Source: Pseudisothecium myosuroides (lineage: Eukaryota; Streptophyta; Bryopsida; Hypnales; Lembophyllaceae). From it: a stretch of 64,000 nucleotides of DNA. Both the position numbers and the translations under genes were made by a program. Numbering within the stretch: position 1 is the stretch's first letter; the number at the start of each line of letters is the position of its first letter. The notes under the pieces are model-generated. The model did no database searches. It saw only the letters and a list, made by a program, of their open reading frames with translations, and had not been told where the DNA came from. Of the stretch, positions 23,941-36,977 are shown piece after piece. The stretch covers positions 17,298,224 to 17,362,223 of the forward strand of contig OX637287.1 of NCBI GenBank assembly GCA_951799445.1, read 5' to 3'.

Positions 23941-25529
23941 GTCCACGTGAGGTCTTGAAGGTCTCATGAATGAAACCAAGACTATATACCTTGAACAAAA
24001 AGGACGCAAAGGGACACACTTATCACATCATCAATAATTATATTACTTATTATTTAAGGAGACAATGATGCTAGGAAGAGAGCCTTGGGAGCTCAAGCCT
24101 TAAAGCCTAAGAGTCTAGAAGTGCGAACATGAAGTTAGATTGTACCTAAAAATTCACCTCCCTTCCATGAGTTAGTTCAAGCTAGAGTTTATAATCTAGA
24201 ATTGAAGAATTTACAATATTCAATAAATTTTATTATCAATCCCCGTGGATCCATTGTTGTGGTTTCCAACTTATATTTGCTACTAAAAAGTGTTTTTTGG
24301 AAAACATTGCTAGACCTTCCAATGTTTGGGTGGTTCTTGATGAATTTGTCACCTTAATCAATCCATTTAAGGTTCAAGGAGTGAAGGATGGTGATACAAC
24401 CGATGTAATTGCCTAAACAAGATTTCATCTACTTCTTCAAGTACTTGAAGCACAATCAAGGCCATTTGTTACCACATGCTCCACCAAAGTAGATTCAAAA
24501 ATTCCAATTCATCACACAATTCAAGGAAAAAAAAAAAAAAAAAAAAAAGAACAATGTTTGAAATAATATTCTTTCTTGGCATATTCAAAAGGATTAGGCA
24601 AGAGGGTTTACCTACCACCCTATACTAGCACACGTCACTAGCAATAATTCTTCCATAATTTCATCTAAATTGTTTTGTGAATGGAAGTTGAGACATCCTT
24701 GCAAATTGTATGATATATACATCATGTTTGGTTTAGTTAATTTGGCCCTAATACAATTGACCTACCACCTGCGGACCCATCACCGTTGCCTTCTCTTATG
24801 TGATTTGCAATTTAGGTTAATTTTGCAAGCATCTTAGAGTGATTCCAGTAATAGGAGTTTATTTGAATGACCGTACAACAAGACCCTCTTCTTCATCCCT
24901 ACATGTAAGTGTGTTGTGGTGGGTCGAGACTGATTAAATTGGATCGCATTGAAACAAGACATGACATTGCAACACTAACAGTGTGTGGTTCAGTGAAATC
25001 TAGAAATCCATGCTTACAAGGTGTTAATGTTTGCTTCACAAATTGAATTAGCGTACAAAGAGAAACAAGTGGACAACATATTTTCTTCTTTAGCTTCAGG
25101 GATTTTGCAAGCACGCATGCAAGCACGCAATGCAAGTACTGCTTGCATAAACACCGTGAGTCCTCAAACAATTTTCCTGCTTCTTGGCCTATGAGTGCCA
25201 CTTCTGAGCAAACTTCTGAACTATACGCTATTATAAATTTGCAGCTACAACATGGTTTAGGGTTTCTTTTTTGTCATGCCACTGAACGTGACCAATGATC
25301 ATTCCTGCTGCCTCCATCACAGTGGTCACTTTGTCGATGCAAGAAGGATGTTCAACTTATAGAAGTAACAAACGATATAATATAGGCGCTTGCAATTGAC
25401 GTACTTGCCACGTTGTGCCACTTGTGAGATCCAATGCCTTTGCTCTCAACACACTGACAAAAGCTACTTGTTTGATCTTTCTCAAAAATCCAAGCCATTG
25501 ATGTAGGGACATAGCCTCTTGTAACATTC

Positions 25530-25910
25530 AACTACTCTATTTGCATGAGAAATTTGAACCTAATATTTTAGGTGAAAGTGATTGCAACAAAAAGCATCTA
25601 AATAGACATTTGAACATGGTTTCCATTACTAAATTATCTCAGTTTTTTTTGCGACTTGTAGACAATTGAAAGAGGATTTCAAATTCTGAGAATGCATTTT
25701 AAGATAATTGAAAGAGGATTTCCTAGTACCATCTAACTTCTAGTAATCTATTTGCATGAGAAATTTAGAAACTAATATTTCAAGTTAAAGTGATTGCAAC
25801 GAATAGCATTTGAATAGACATTTGAATATGGTTCCCATTACTAAATTTTCTTAGTTTTTGTTGTGACTTTAGACAATCGAAAGAGGATTTCAAATTCTAA
25901 AGAATGCATT
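25530..25910. repeat. Tandem duplication, period about 208 bp
   Basis: The segment beginning CTATTTGCATGAGAAATTT near 25,532 recurs near 25,747, followed in both copies by AAAGTGATTGCAAC, TAGACATTTGAA and GAAAGAGGATTTCAAATTCT. Two copies, about 85-90% alike by eye. A third partial GAAAGAGGATTTC near 25,708 lies between them. Non-coding. Confidence 0.8.
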
Positions 25911-26993
25911 TTCAGAAGGTGTATGTATAGTTTGAAAGCTAGTATTGTAGAATGTTCACAATTAGATGTGGTTACCTTCATAGAATGGAAGGTAGATGCA
26001 GGTTTATCAGTTGGAGAGGCGACAAGCTCACACAACTCAAAACAGACGGGTGAACGTGGCTCAAGCTCAATTCTAGCACATTGTTCTCCAAATTTTCTTT
26101 TTCAAGCAAGCTACATTGGTTGGACTTGTTTCTAGTGGTGTAAGCATGACTTGGCTGAATACTTGGCTAAATACTTGGTCTTTAAATGAAAAATGGGGTT
26201 ATCCATTGTCACTTTTGGTGTCTGCAACCTCCTACTTTCAATTTGAATTGAAAATTCATACATATTGATAGAGAAATTATATGGCAAATTTGCATATTCT
26301 AGCCAAAGATCGACCTCTCCACAGCACTGATTTTCCAAAAATCACTCCTACATATGCATGCTAAAATGCTTAAGTGACACAAACAGTATCCACTACCTTA
26401 CTGCAGAACCCCAACAGCAAGCTACTTCAATGCTCCACCTGGGGCGGGTGGCATTTCAAGTCCAGCTCGACCAAAATAAGAACCCACCCCTCGCCGAGCA
26501 TTTAAATTGAGATGTGCCATCAATACCCGAGAAATTGCAAAGTTGCAGCTACCTAGAGAGTGGCGTACCTTTACACATAAAAACATCAACAAAAATGTAA
26601 ACTTTCCAGATATATATACATATTGCCACATATATATACATACATTTTTCCACATATATATACATATTTGCCAACATACACAAAACTTAGGTTAGTTAGT
26701 ATATTAAATGACTCTCATAAATCACAAACCCGACGAACCACTGATGCGCTTCTTATTGACGTATAGAGCATCGATCTACAGAGGCGACATAACTATCGAT
26801 CTGCACGTACAACTATTCACTGAACCAGCTACACCTTCATCGATCGTATTTCACAGCCTTTTCGATCACAGCCTAGCGGGATGCCAACCAGGTTGTCATC
26901 GATACCGTAAGTCTGCACTGCTGGAAAGTTTCTGGATTGATGACCTCAGGTCTCCTCCAGGAGCTGCCTAAACTGAGCGAAAGCCAAAGCAAA

Positions 26994-29900
26994 CAGTATA
27001 GAATATGGCGGATTGAACACATGAAATCTGTTAACGCCCACGTACGTCAAGATTGTGGCTCACCGACCAGGAGCACCTCACTGTCCTATAATTGAGCTTC
27101 ACATCATCGCACGTGGACGTTAATATCATTCATATGTTCACTCTTCCATGAGTCACCTCCCGCAGATATTCCATATAGCATGAAAGCATCGATCACCAGT
27201 TTCCAAACCTCTGCTGCAATCGTGAAACAGAGCATTGGTGAGTGAATAACTACACAACACAACAACTACATAGCAATACATTTGTATTATCTGGAAACGT
27301 TTCATCACCAATGTGAGAATGCCTAAGCCACACCCTGTCTGATATCACCTGAAACCTCGCAGCATAGAACTTAAACAATCTGCAAAATCTGGTGCTCAAT
27401 CGATCAAGAGCTCAAGTTAAATAACAATATGTAATGCAACTCTTGCTCGGACAAGGGTAGGCAAAGCTGCGGCACTTGAGGTTTTGAGCACTTCTGAAGC
27501 TCAACCATCGACCGTTAGTCCGATCGTACCTTTCTGAATTCCATTACATACTACCTGTGCATGCAAATTCTACAAGTACGAACCCACCTGCAATTTACAG
27601 GTATTCTAAGACGGTGCTGTTGAATTTGAAGTCGAGGAGACGAATGGCGAGAGCAATGGAGGCAAGCCAGGGAAGAGGCAGTGCATATGGACAGCACATA
27701 TAGGGTTTCCCTAAACATGCCATCGTCATGCATTGCCCCTCGCTGGCTTCCCTCAGACTCCGTCATTCTTCTCGCGCGCTTCACTGCCCCTACCGTGGAT
27801 ACCCAAAAGAACCGAAGAAACGTATCATGAAGGCACAGAATTGCTAACACGTCGTCTGCTAACCTACAAAAAAAATGTCGAGTCCACGGGACAGGCGACA
27901 GATCTCCAAAAGGAAAACAGAATAGCAATTCCAGTGTCGATACAAAATTGAGAAACGATAAGACTTCCGAATGAGAAAGCACATCTCCGAGTGCATGCCA
28001 AGAATGAGCAGCCGAATCCTCAATGTATCATCACCATGAGCAATCAAAGAGCCCTCTGCAGAATGAAGCGCCATAAGTCACTTCTGAATGCTTCTGCTCT
28101 CCTGAGGAATTAAGTAGAGCTCCAAAAGATCACAAACAGAAAGACCAGTTACGTTGCAACCAGTACAAGGCTGCACTACTGCCAACGTTCAGACCTAAAA
28201 TTACAGCCGCCATGGGTACTACAAGCTTGTTTCGTAGAACCTCGTATAAAATTCATCACGACATATTAGCGAGCTGGCGTCATCGTGCAGTACAACAAAT
28301 CATACGACCACTTCCTTAATTTATGGTATTTTTCGGTGGATCGGTATGCTAGCAGAGAGTTGGTAGTAGAGGGGTAGTACAGACTCGTAGTACAAGATCG
28401 TCGCGGCGCGCAAGAACCTCGAGGTAGGCTGGAGAAACTAGGATCCCGTTCAAAAAGTGTACTACCGACTTGCGAATTGTATTCTCGGTGTACTACAAGG
28501 CTCTGTAAACGAAAGGGAGATTAGATCGAGCGACTTTCAAGGATCTCGAGTCAAACTCGTCATAGCTCTTGTGTCAACTAATCTATCTTCTTCTTTTTTG
28601 AAACTCTGGATTATACAGTATTCCAAAGTGAATCAAGCAATGCAATATCAGGGGACCAGGAACAACACCTGACGAATAGAAGAAGAAAGAAACAAGATTA
28701 GACTATCCTACGTACCAAACTTTTTTTTTTTGTGTAACACAATCTCTTCCGGCATGACTCGGACTACGGATTTACAACTAATTCTCTGGTCGATCCTTGC
28801 ATGCGGCATTCAACTGGTTATGCTGATGATAAATGTGTTGCGATAGCATCGATCTCTCTACTTAATTATTCCATGGAACTGTGATTGGATGTATCCCGTG
28901 GTGTGGCTCTTCGTCTCTCTGAGTGACCACGGCGATGGAGCAGCAAATCAACTGCATTACATGGAATATTAGCTTTTTACGTTCAAATGTTTTTATTGAA
29001 GCTCTATCAATGGTATCTACATCTACATGAAATTGAATTGATTCATACTATTCAGACCCGTTTCTTTTTAATTTCAATTTCAAGAAATGGTAAAAAAATG
29101 GCATACTATGTAGCACATTGGAGTTGTGTATTTTGGCAATTTTGGATCATTTGCAAGTACTCATTACCTTGCATTAAGCTAAATTAGCAAAATGAAGCGA
29201 AGCACATGTAATTTGTATCACACTTAGAAAATTCGGAAAGAGTCTAAAATTGAAAGAAAGATTAAAGAATGGATAAAGCAAGGAGGTACCTGAATGATTG
29301 TTGTAGTACTGCTCTTGACGAAGACGATTGTGCGAGCGCGCAAATTGCGGTGATGATTATATTCCAAGGATCTACGACACGAGCTTGTAGTACCATTGCG
29401 GCTTTAATTTTAGGTTTTGAACTTTGGCACTCGTACTATCTTGTAGTACCGGTGGCACTGCGACTGTGCTCATCTTTATAATTATTTGCTTTGTGATCAT
29501 TTGCGTGTACTTGAACTCTCTACTTAATTCCGCAGGAAAGTAGGTTATGGAGGCATGCAGGTAACTTGTAACGCTTCATTCTGCAGTGCGCTCTTTGATT
29601 CTTGGTACCATGGTGATCAATTGATCATACTACAGTTCCGACGAGTGGACTCGGTGCATAAGATTGCTGGATGCTCATTCTTAGCATCTGGAGATGTAAT
29701 TTCTTTTCCAGACTTAGTTTCGTTGCTCAATTTTGTGTCTACCATGTATACAACGACAATCTTGTGTCAGTATTTGTGACGATTCATTCAGTTCTTTAGA
29801 ATGATTCTTCTTTACTTCGTACTAGGGGTTTTAGTTAATTTCGTTCTCGCAACTGAATCGATCGCCCATAGTCAAATGATCTGTCTTTTCTTAACTGCTA

Positions 29901-31100
29901 AGAATGTCAACTGGCATTTCATTTGTCGACCACGCTCTCACCAGCTGCAAGGACAGAGATTGGCCGACTCCGTTGCAGAGTTCACAAATGTGGCTAACAT
30001 CAGGAAAATTTCTACGCAAAAAACTTATAGCTACAGAAAATGTATATTAATTATCAGTGTTAAATTTGATTGATTAGCACATTTAGCAGTGTTTTCCCCA
30101 ACCTTAGCTACTTTTGAAAATCACGTTTGGGATCATTGCTCTGTTGTGATGATTCCTATGAGAGATCGGTCTAGTCGAACTACGTGCCTGACCTGTGGAT
30201 CCTGTATATTTCCGGTTAACGCCACATTGTGCAGAGTCTGACGCTGTATTAGGGTTTTATGATCCTTCGTTCACCGTACGCTATTAACTTCGTTTATCTT
30301 AGGTATGAATGAGCGAGAGAACTGACGGAGTCGGAAGCGAAGCCAGCTGGGGGCAATGCATGACGATGGCATGTTTAATTAGGGGAGCCCTAAGTGTGCT
30401 GTCCACATGCACTGCCTCTTCCCTGGCTTGAATGCCTCCATTGCTTTCGCCATTTGTCTCCTCTACTGCAATTTCAACAGCCCTGTCGTAGAATGTGTGC
30501 GTTCTAACATTCAGGTGGTTTGTACTTGAATAATTTGCACACGTACTATGTAATCAATGTTAATCAGTAAGGTATGGTCAATGACTTGTGGTTGTCGATT
30601 GTGGTTCTCGATTTTCAGAAGTGCCCATCTCACGTTGCCTAGCTTCGATTGCTTTAGAGAATTACGTCCCTTTCAGATTACATTACTTAATGTTTATGCT
30701 GCCAGGTTTCAGGTGATATTAACTCGAGCTGGATCTATCTAGCATAGCCATTGTACGTGTTGTTGGCGATAGAATGCTTACAGCTGATACTTGAATGGAA
30801 TTGCTACATATTGTTGTAGTACTGCTATTCGCATTACTCGCCAATGCAGTGCCTCTTCAGGAGATAATACTGCAGCAGTGGATACGGAACGTTTTGATGC
30901 GGGAGATGATTCATGGAAGAATGAACACATGAATGATAATAATTTCCACGTGCAATGATGTGAAGCTCATTTAGAGAGTAGCCCCTGGCCTAGAATCGAG
31001 GCTAAAGGATGATGATCGCAGTGGGAACGTGATTGTGTAGCTTGTTTCTTGAGGTGGGCATTATTAGATTTCATGTGTTCAACCTGAGCCCTGTTCAATA
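26994..31100. repeat. 4.1-kb imperfect palindrome (long inverted-repeat element)
   Basis: The left arm (about 26,994-28,330) pairs with the right arm (about 29,285-31,100). Clear anchors: GAACACATGAAATCT at 27,015 against AGATTTCATGTGTTC near 31,075; GCTTCACATCATCGCACGTGG near 27,090 against CCACGTGCAATGATGTGAAG near 30,955; CATGCCATCGTCATGCATTG near 27,717 against CAATGCATGACGATGGCATG near 30,355; ACAAAATTGAG near 27,941 against CTCAATTTTGT near 29,726; ACCTAAAATTACAGCCGCC near 28,192 against its inverse near 29,400. The right arm carries about 400 extra bases between 29,740 and 30,350. The centre (28,330-29,285) is not paired. No transposase frame was found. Most likely a non-autonomous foldback or Mutator-like element with very long TIRs; an inverted duplication is the alternative. 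Confidence 0.75.
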
Positions 31101-31822
31101 CTATCAGGAATGTGCTAGAGAGGATATACTACACAAATGATTACCGGTACTCACTGTTCGATAGCTTTTGCACAGCTCTTATCACAACAAGATTTTCAAC
31201 ATTTCTAGAATTTCCAAATGATTTTTGAACATTGATCATGGGGAACGAAAATGAAGTAGGTCAATCATGAGGAAATTATTCCATCGACTTTGTTAGTACA
31301 CATAACACCAGAGGTTCGGGAGTTTTATCCTACTGAATATTCATTTTGTTTAACATTTACACAAAGAACACACAAACTCAGATCCTGTTGCATATCTGGA
31401 AGCTAGCAACAGAAAATCCTAATTCATGTTGATTAGGATGTTATAAAAAGACAGCAGAGGCTTGAAATTGCAAAACCTTCTTCAAACTTCAAACATAGCA
31501 TCAATGAAACACACCTGGAGAGGTTGTTGGGAATTGGAATCATGTAGCTTCCAGGGGAAACTTCTATTCGAGTCCTTCAAAGTTGTCAATATTCTTGATG
31601 CAAAGAAACCATTCAAATTGATCTTCAAGTTTCCTTATCACATGGAAGTTGTTGGCCTAGAAGTCTCATGCAGATGTCCGTAGCTACAGGGCCTGTGAAT
31701 TCATAGTTGTTGGTCTTGATGTTGGCTGCCATCTCAAATCGCCAGCCAGGAATGTGGAGAAGCAAGATGGTGGTCTTAGTAGATTGAAATTCCAATTTGG
31801 AGACCAAAATCAGAATGCAATA

Positions 31823-32002
31823 CAGTAGTACTTCTATTAAGCTGCACTCTCTAAAGTAACAAACCTCTCTAAAGTAATATAGGTTGTTGGTCCCGGCCCG
31901 GTCCCCATAAAAACATCATGAATGCAAATAACCATCCCTTAATGTAATAATCTCTCTGATGTAATGTAATGTGTAATGTAATGCTTATTAGTAGTTTTAT
32001 TG
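31823..32002. mobile_element. Pogo/Emigrant-like MITE, copy 1
   Basis: 180 bp flanked by TA on both sides (31,821 and 32,003). The left TIR reads CAGTAGTACTTCTATTAAGC and the inverted right end CAATAAAACTACTAATAAGC. CAGTAnnACYTCTAT at a TA target is typical of plant pogo-type (Tc1/mariner) MITEs. An inner segment has CTCTCTAAAGTAA twice and GGTCCCGGCCCGGTCCCC. Non-coding. Confidence 0.75.
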
Positions 32003-32004
32003 TA

Positions 32005-32135
32005 TTGGATAGAAGTGTGCATGTTGCCCGAGCGCCCCTATAAGACCTGATTCCTGATTCGCAATTTGTATTGGGTAGAAGTGTGCATGCTACCCTAACG
32101 TGCCTCTATAAGAGCTGATTTGCAATTTGGGGGGT
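32005..32135. repeat. Two-copy direct repeat of about 70 bp
   Basis: TTGGATAGAAGTGTGCATG near 32,005 recurs as TTGGGTAGAAGTGTGCATG near 32,071. Both copies continue with a CCC...CTATAAGA block and GATTTGCAATTTG or a variant. Lies immediately outside the pogo-like MITE. Confidence 0.7.
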
Positions 32136-32832
32136 ACTTAAAGTATTTCAAAAAAAAATTCTTAAAAAACAAATGAAATTGACATCTGACTTCAAATCCT
32201 TTCGTATTTTTTTGACTTTCATGAAATTAGTTTTCAATTTTGAAGTTAGAACTACATAGGTCACTAAAAGCATCCACCTCTTGATATATTCACCGTTGGT
32301 ATACTTGACAAATGCAATTAGAACATTGAAGAAAGCAAAAAGCAAAATGTGTTTGTGTATTAAAGAAGGCTTTTAGACCCTAATTAAAAATTTTATTAAT
32401 AAACATTGGAAAGTGCAATGGTATATCCAATAGAATGGATATAGAAAGGTATGATCTAAAAGATGATATTATACTACTTTTGTTTTAAAAGTTATAATCC
32501 TTCTAGGTTGAATTTTTTTAGAATTTATTATCTTCACAATTATAGAAATTTACAATCTTAAAATCTAAAATTGTGATCTCGACTATATTTTGACCCTCAG
32601 CACTAGTAGAAAAAAGGTCTTTGGGCCTTGACCTACAATAGGAGAAGTTTCTTCTACATGCCTATATGAACACTAGCTTGATTTCTAATAGGTCCAAATT
32701 TTGTATAATTAGTAGTACAGTTAGCTATGGACAGTGGAGAAATACAACATTAAGCAATCACAAAATATGTGCAATTTATCAACAGAGGTGAAAATTTAGA
32801 GTTGAGCATTGAGACAACCCTACTCTTGCAAT

Positions 32833-32990
32833 AAGGTAAACTACCCCATTACAGGCAAAATGGGAACAAGCCCATTGTGGGCAAAATTGTAGTGGTGGTA
32901 TACATTTCAGAACTTGAATATACACCACCATTACAATTTTGCCCATAATGGGCTTGCTCCCATTTTGCCTGTAATGGGGTAGTTTATCTT
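32833..32990. repeat. Near-perfect hairpin, about 70-bp arms
   Basis: The left arm 32,833-32,902 (CTACCCCATTACAGGCAAAA near its start) is almost exactly inverted at 32,922-32,990 (TTTTGCCTGTAATGGGGTAG near its end), with a loop of about 20 bases. The arms differ at only a few positions. Either a snap-back MITE or a small-RNA precursor; no coding frame. Confidence 0.85.
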
Positions 32991-33640
32991 GACTATTTCT
33001 CACTCAAGGTGCAAGGTAAGTTAGAGTTGGAGCTCTTGGAGGCATCCATGTTTTTCTTGTAGAAGAAAAACTGCACATATTTAGTGGCACTAAGATAGAA
33101 GCATCCTTTTGCAACATGTCATTGAGTGGTTTCAAAGCAACCATAACAAACAAGAAACGTCCCAAATGGCACTAACATAGAAGCACCCTTTTGCAACACG
33201 TTTGGTTTGCCACCATTGAAAAGCGTCCATAACACAAACTCTATGGGAATGGGGTGTTGTTATTTGTGTTAAGGATGACGGGCACCATGACTCACATGGG
33301 TTGCCTCACTAAATGTATGCCATTGGACGAAGACGATAAATATTCTCTTGACTTAGCCATTGCACCGTGTGTTGTTTTTCCTGCCATGTTCTGTTGCAAA
33401 GGGGCGAGCCTACAGTCAGGAGTAGGAGCGTCAACGCTTGAATTTTCCTTTGGAAATTCTTCATTAATTTTGTTTGTGCGAGTTGCAAAATTTTTGAGAC
33501 TGAACTGAATGGTTTTGGTTTGGTCCAGGTCCTCCATTATCTAACCAGAGTCAGTGTGCTAATATGGCTTCAAAACAAGTGTCTGTTTTAGGTACTGCCA
33601 CCTTAATAACATATGGAGTATGAAGTTGTATCAGACTGCA

Positions 33641-33785
33641 TTAAGGTGAAAACACCCATTCCTGTCCATGTACACAATTTCGTCGTGATGTACCAATGGT
33701 GCACATTTTCCTAGTAAGAATGTACTGTGTTGGTATATGGTGACGGAATTGCGTACAGGGATAGGAATGGGTGTTTTCACTTTAA
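33641..33785. repeat. Hairpin-forming inverted repeat, about 58-bp arms
   Basis: The left arm starts TTAAGGTGAAAACACCCATT and the right arm ends AATGGGTGTTTTCACTTTAA. Pairing continues inward through CCTGTCCATGTACACAATTT with scattered mismatches; the loop is about 25 bases. A related CACCCATT segment occurs near 53,170. Non-coding; a MITE or small-RNA hairpin. Confidence 0.8.
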
Positions 33786-35576
33786 CAAAACAAATAAAAC
33801 AAATAGGCAGTTGAATTTCCAATGTTGATAACTGAGAAAAATCCCAATTGACTAGTATTCTCTATTTCAATAGTCCATACCTTAAGAGCGAGGTTGTTTG
33901 TTTTGTTTGTATATTTGTTACATTGAGATCTCTAGAACTACGCATCCCCTGGTTGTTTTCTTAGTACCTTCGGAAAGCCCTTGGCAAGGAGGGGTGCATG
34001 GGCTTTGTTTTGTGGCGTTTGGACATAGGGTGTGAAAAATATTGAATTTCAAGGTTTTTATAAATTAAAAAATTACGTTTACTTTTATTTTGGTTGTGGC
34101 AACGGCACGGGGCACACTAGTCCATACTTTAAGTTAGGCTATATGTTTTGTTTTGTTTGTTATGTTGAGATCTTTAAAATCGTGGGTCCTCTAGTTGCAT
34201 TTTTGGCACCATAGGAAAACTCTCCATGAAGAGGGGTGCACGGACTTTGTTTAGTGGTGTTTGGACCTATAGTGTGGAAGTTATTTGAATTTTAAAGTTT
34301 TTATGAATTAGAAAATTGAACTAAATTATCTTTTATTTTGGAAAAAACATAACTTTCACATTGCATGTCTAAAGGCAACAAAATAAAGCCCTTGCATTCC
34401 TTTGTGCATAAAAGATATTGAATTTCAAAGTTTTTACATATTAAAAAATTAAAAAATTATTTTTACATTTATTTTGGTTGTGGCAACGGAACAAGGTATA
34501 CTAGTGTTTATGAAGGTGTATCACCTATTTCCAGCATTAATGACTCCATTTGTGTTGTATGCGGTGACCTATTTTCATGAATGAGGAAAATATGATGTAG
34601 TTTAGCAACTTCATTGTTGTATGATAAATAACTCATTGGCACCTTTTCATAACACATTTTAGTTTGCGCTTCTTGGAAATAGGTTTGCCTATACATTGAG
34701 AACAAGTCAAACTATAATCAACACTTTTTTCATTTTTAGTAATTCTAAATTTGATGAAAAATTAGAAAAAAAAATAGTACAATCTTCATTATTTCTATTC
34801 CCTGACCAGAGAAAATTATCCTCCTACCATTGTTCAATTAGACATATGCTTAATGCTTAATACATTTTAGATGTCCCATTCTATAAGGTAACCATATCCA
34901 AAACTCACCATTTTTGAATGTTAATCCCTATTTTTGAATGGGTGCCCCATTTTATAAGGTAACCACACCAAAAATCAACCACTCTTAAATATAGACATGA
35001 TACTTCAAATGGCGAATATTAGAAGGACAAGTGTAAGGTAGAGTTGGGGGACTATTTTTGATAGTAAATGGTTCTATTTATAATACTATGGAAGTAGACA
35101 CCTTACAGGTGGTTGATTTTGTGTACAATTTCTTTTGTTTTAACTTCTTCTCTATGAAATGCCTTGATACTACTAGATTAGTGTCATTTCTTAATGTATA
35201 TTAAATGGATTTTGGCATCACCTACATGATATTTAATTATAGCCTCCTACACCTCGCATCTTTGAAAATTTGTAACTAATTCACAATGCTTCCCAAAATT
35301 GTGGAACCACTTTCATTTCAATTCATAGTCCTTTACCAATGTGCAAAAATTGTTGTTCATTTTCTTGAGCGTATTAGTTATGGCCACAAAGCTTATGCGT
35401 GCAATTTTAGGTGTAATTATCTTATCTTTCACTCAGATGGATGAGTTAGACCCACACATAGATGAAAATGATGAAGCCATACTTAATTTTATTTCATGCT
35501 ATGATTTCAATAAATCAACATAGCATGAATGCTTTAGTTATTAATCCTTGAAGGACACTTAGGACCAAAAGCATTT

Positions 35577-35740
35577 AATGGATGACTTCATTGTTCATTA
35601 TAGAAACAAAGAATGCACCTATCGGTTCAATAAGGACATTGAAGACCAAAGGTGTCCAATGGATGACTTCATTGTTCACTGTAGAAACAAAGAATGCACC
35701 TATTATTGGACCAATAGGTGCATTTTGGTGACTACCTTTG
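35577..35740. repeat. 78-bp tandem duplication
   Basis: ATGGATGACTTCATTGTTCA followed by TAGAAACAAAGAATGCACCTAT occurs at 35,578 and again near 35,656. A frame runs through both copies (MDDFIVH twice), but nothing else supports coding. Confidence 0.75.
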
Positions 35741-36124
35741 TCATAGGGCCCAAGGGGTAACCCTCACCCTTTTTGAAAACATCAGTTTTCAGTACAAAAC
35801 ACTGCTGCTTATGAAAACATAACTATGAGACGTATTTATGTAGGTTTCAAAAAATGAAATTGGAAATGAACTTGATGGCATGACACTCTGACTTGAAGTA
35901 GGGGACATGAAATATTCCATCTACACTGTCTGTAGCAAAATTTATGAAAGGGCTTTCAATTGAAGTGAAAACATATCTCCACAGTCTGAAACTTGCTTCA
36001 TTTTGTAGATAAATAAATATAAGTCTCTTTAGTATATTTCAATGTAATTTGCACATATTCAGAACTGGCTGAACTGGTTCTAGACAGCTTATTATGCACC
36101 CAAAATTACATGCACACCCATGTC

Positions 36125-36310
36125 CCATGTCCTGTACGATATGGATACCAATATGGTATATGGTGTACAAATACCATTATGGTGTATGGTGGTATGGATA
36201 CATACGAATATGGTGCACAGTGTACAAATATCCTTTATGGTGTATGGTGTATGAATACAGATACATGTACATATTGGTATGTATATAATGTATAGTGTAT
36301 TGATACGAAT
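36125..36310. repeat. Low-complexity TATGGTGTA tract
   Basis: Imperfect tandem runs of ATGGTGTATGGTGTA and ATACAAATA words over about 180 bp. Frames on both strands stay open because of the short repeat, so the open frames are not evidence of coding. Confidence 0.75.
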
Positions 36311-36977
36311 ACGAATCATGCCTCAACATCTTTTGACAGCTTTTGCCTCATTATTCAATATCATATATAAGGTGACATTTTCTATTTCCTTTTTCAAGTT
36401 GAAATAAAGAGTTTTGGGGATGCAAAGAGGAAATTGAATTATTTTTTATCAATAAGAAAATAACATGGCACATTAGACTTTTCCCACGTCTAATATGGGC
36501 ATGTTGGATACTATTCCTTTCACTATTCCATACATTTTTTTATACATGGATTTGTTTTGATTGATTCATAACTATAGCCAATTTGTAGAATTGGGCATGA
36601 ATTATTACATGTACTGTTGTGGTATTTGATGTGAAGGTGTTGTGTTATTTGATGGAAAAAAACTTGATATGTTGTTTAAAGGTTTAAAAGCTATTTCCAC
36701 TTTTTATTCTTCTAAATGTACACTTTTTATACAAATTATGAGGTGAGATGATTTTCGAATTTTGAATGAAGGTCATGAATCAATTGTGCAATACAAGAGT
36801 TGACTTTCTAATGCAAATTGTGTGGCTCATGCACCTTAGGTGCATCATGGCAATTGATGCCGGCACCATAGTGTACAATTGTCCCTCAACATTCATCAAA
36901 AATGTATTACCGTATAGGTGATTTCATCCCTATAACTTTGGTGTTAAAATTTTAAGAATTTGATCGTGTGTTCTTAA

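Larger units (their letters stand above)
22475..26993. other. Gene-poor region downstream of the sigma-factor gene
   Basis: The first 200 bp or so are probably the sigma-factor 3' UTR. The rest is AT-rich with no recognisable gene. It contains the 156-bp tandem array (23,283-23,940), an A-run at about 24,530-24,548, a local duplication (25,530-25,910), and a short tandem tract of CACATATATATACATA-like units at 26,608-26,685. Confidence 0.5.

Noticed and set aside
24525..24550. Poly(A) run as evidence of a retroposed gene
   Set aside because: The 5' side has no recognisable coding sequence and no target duplication was found.
36092..36319. Tyr/Ile-rich frames on both strands as a membrane peptide
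   Set aside because: The region is a low-complexity tandem tract that keeps several frames open by chance.
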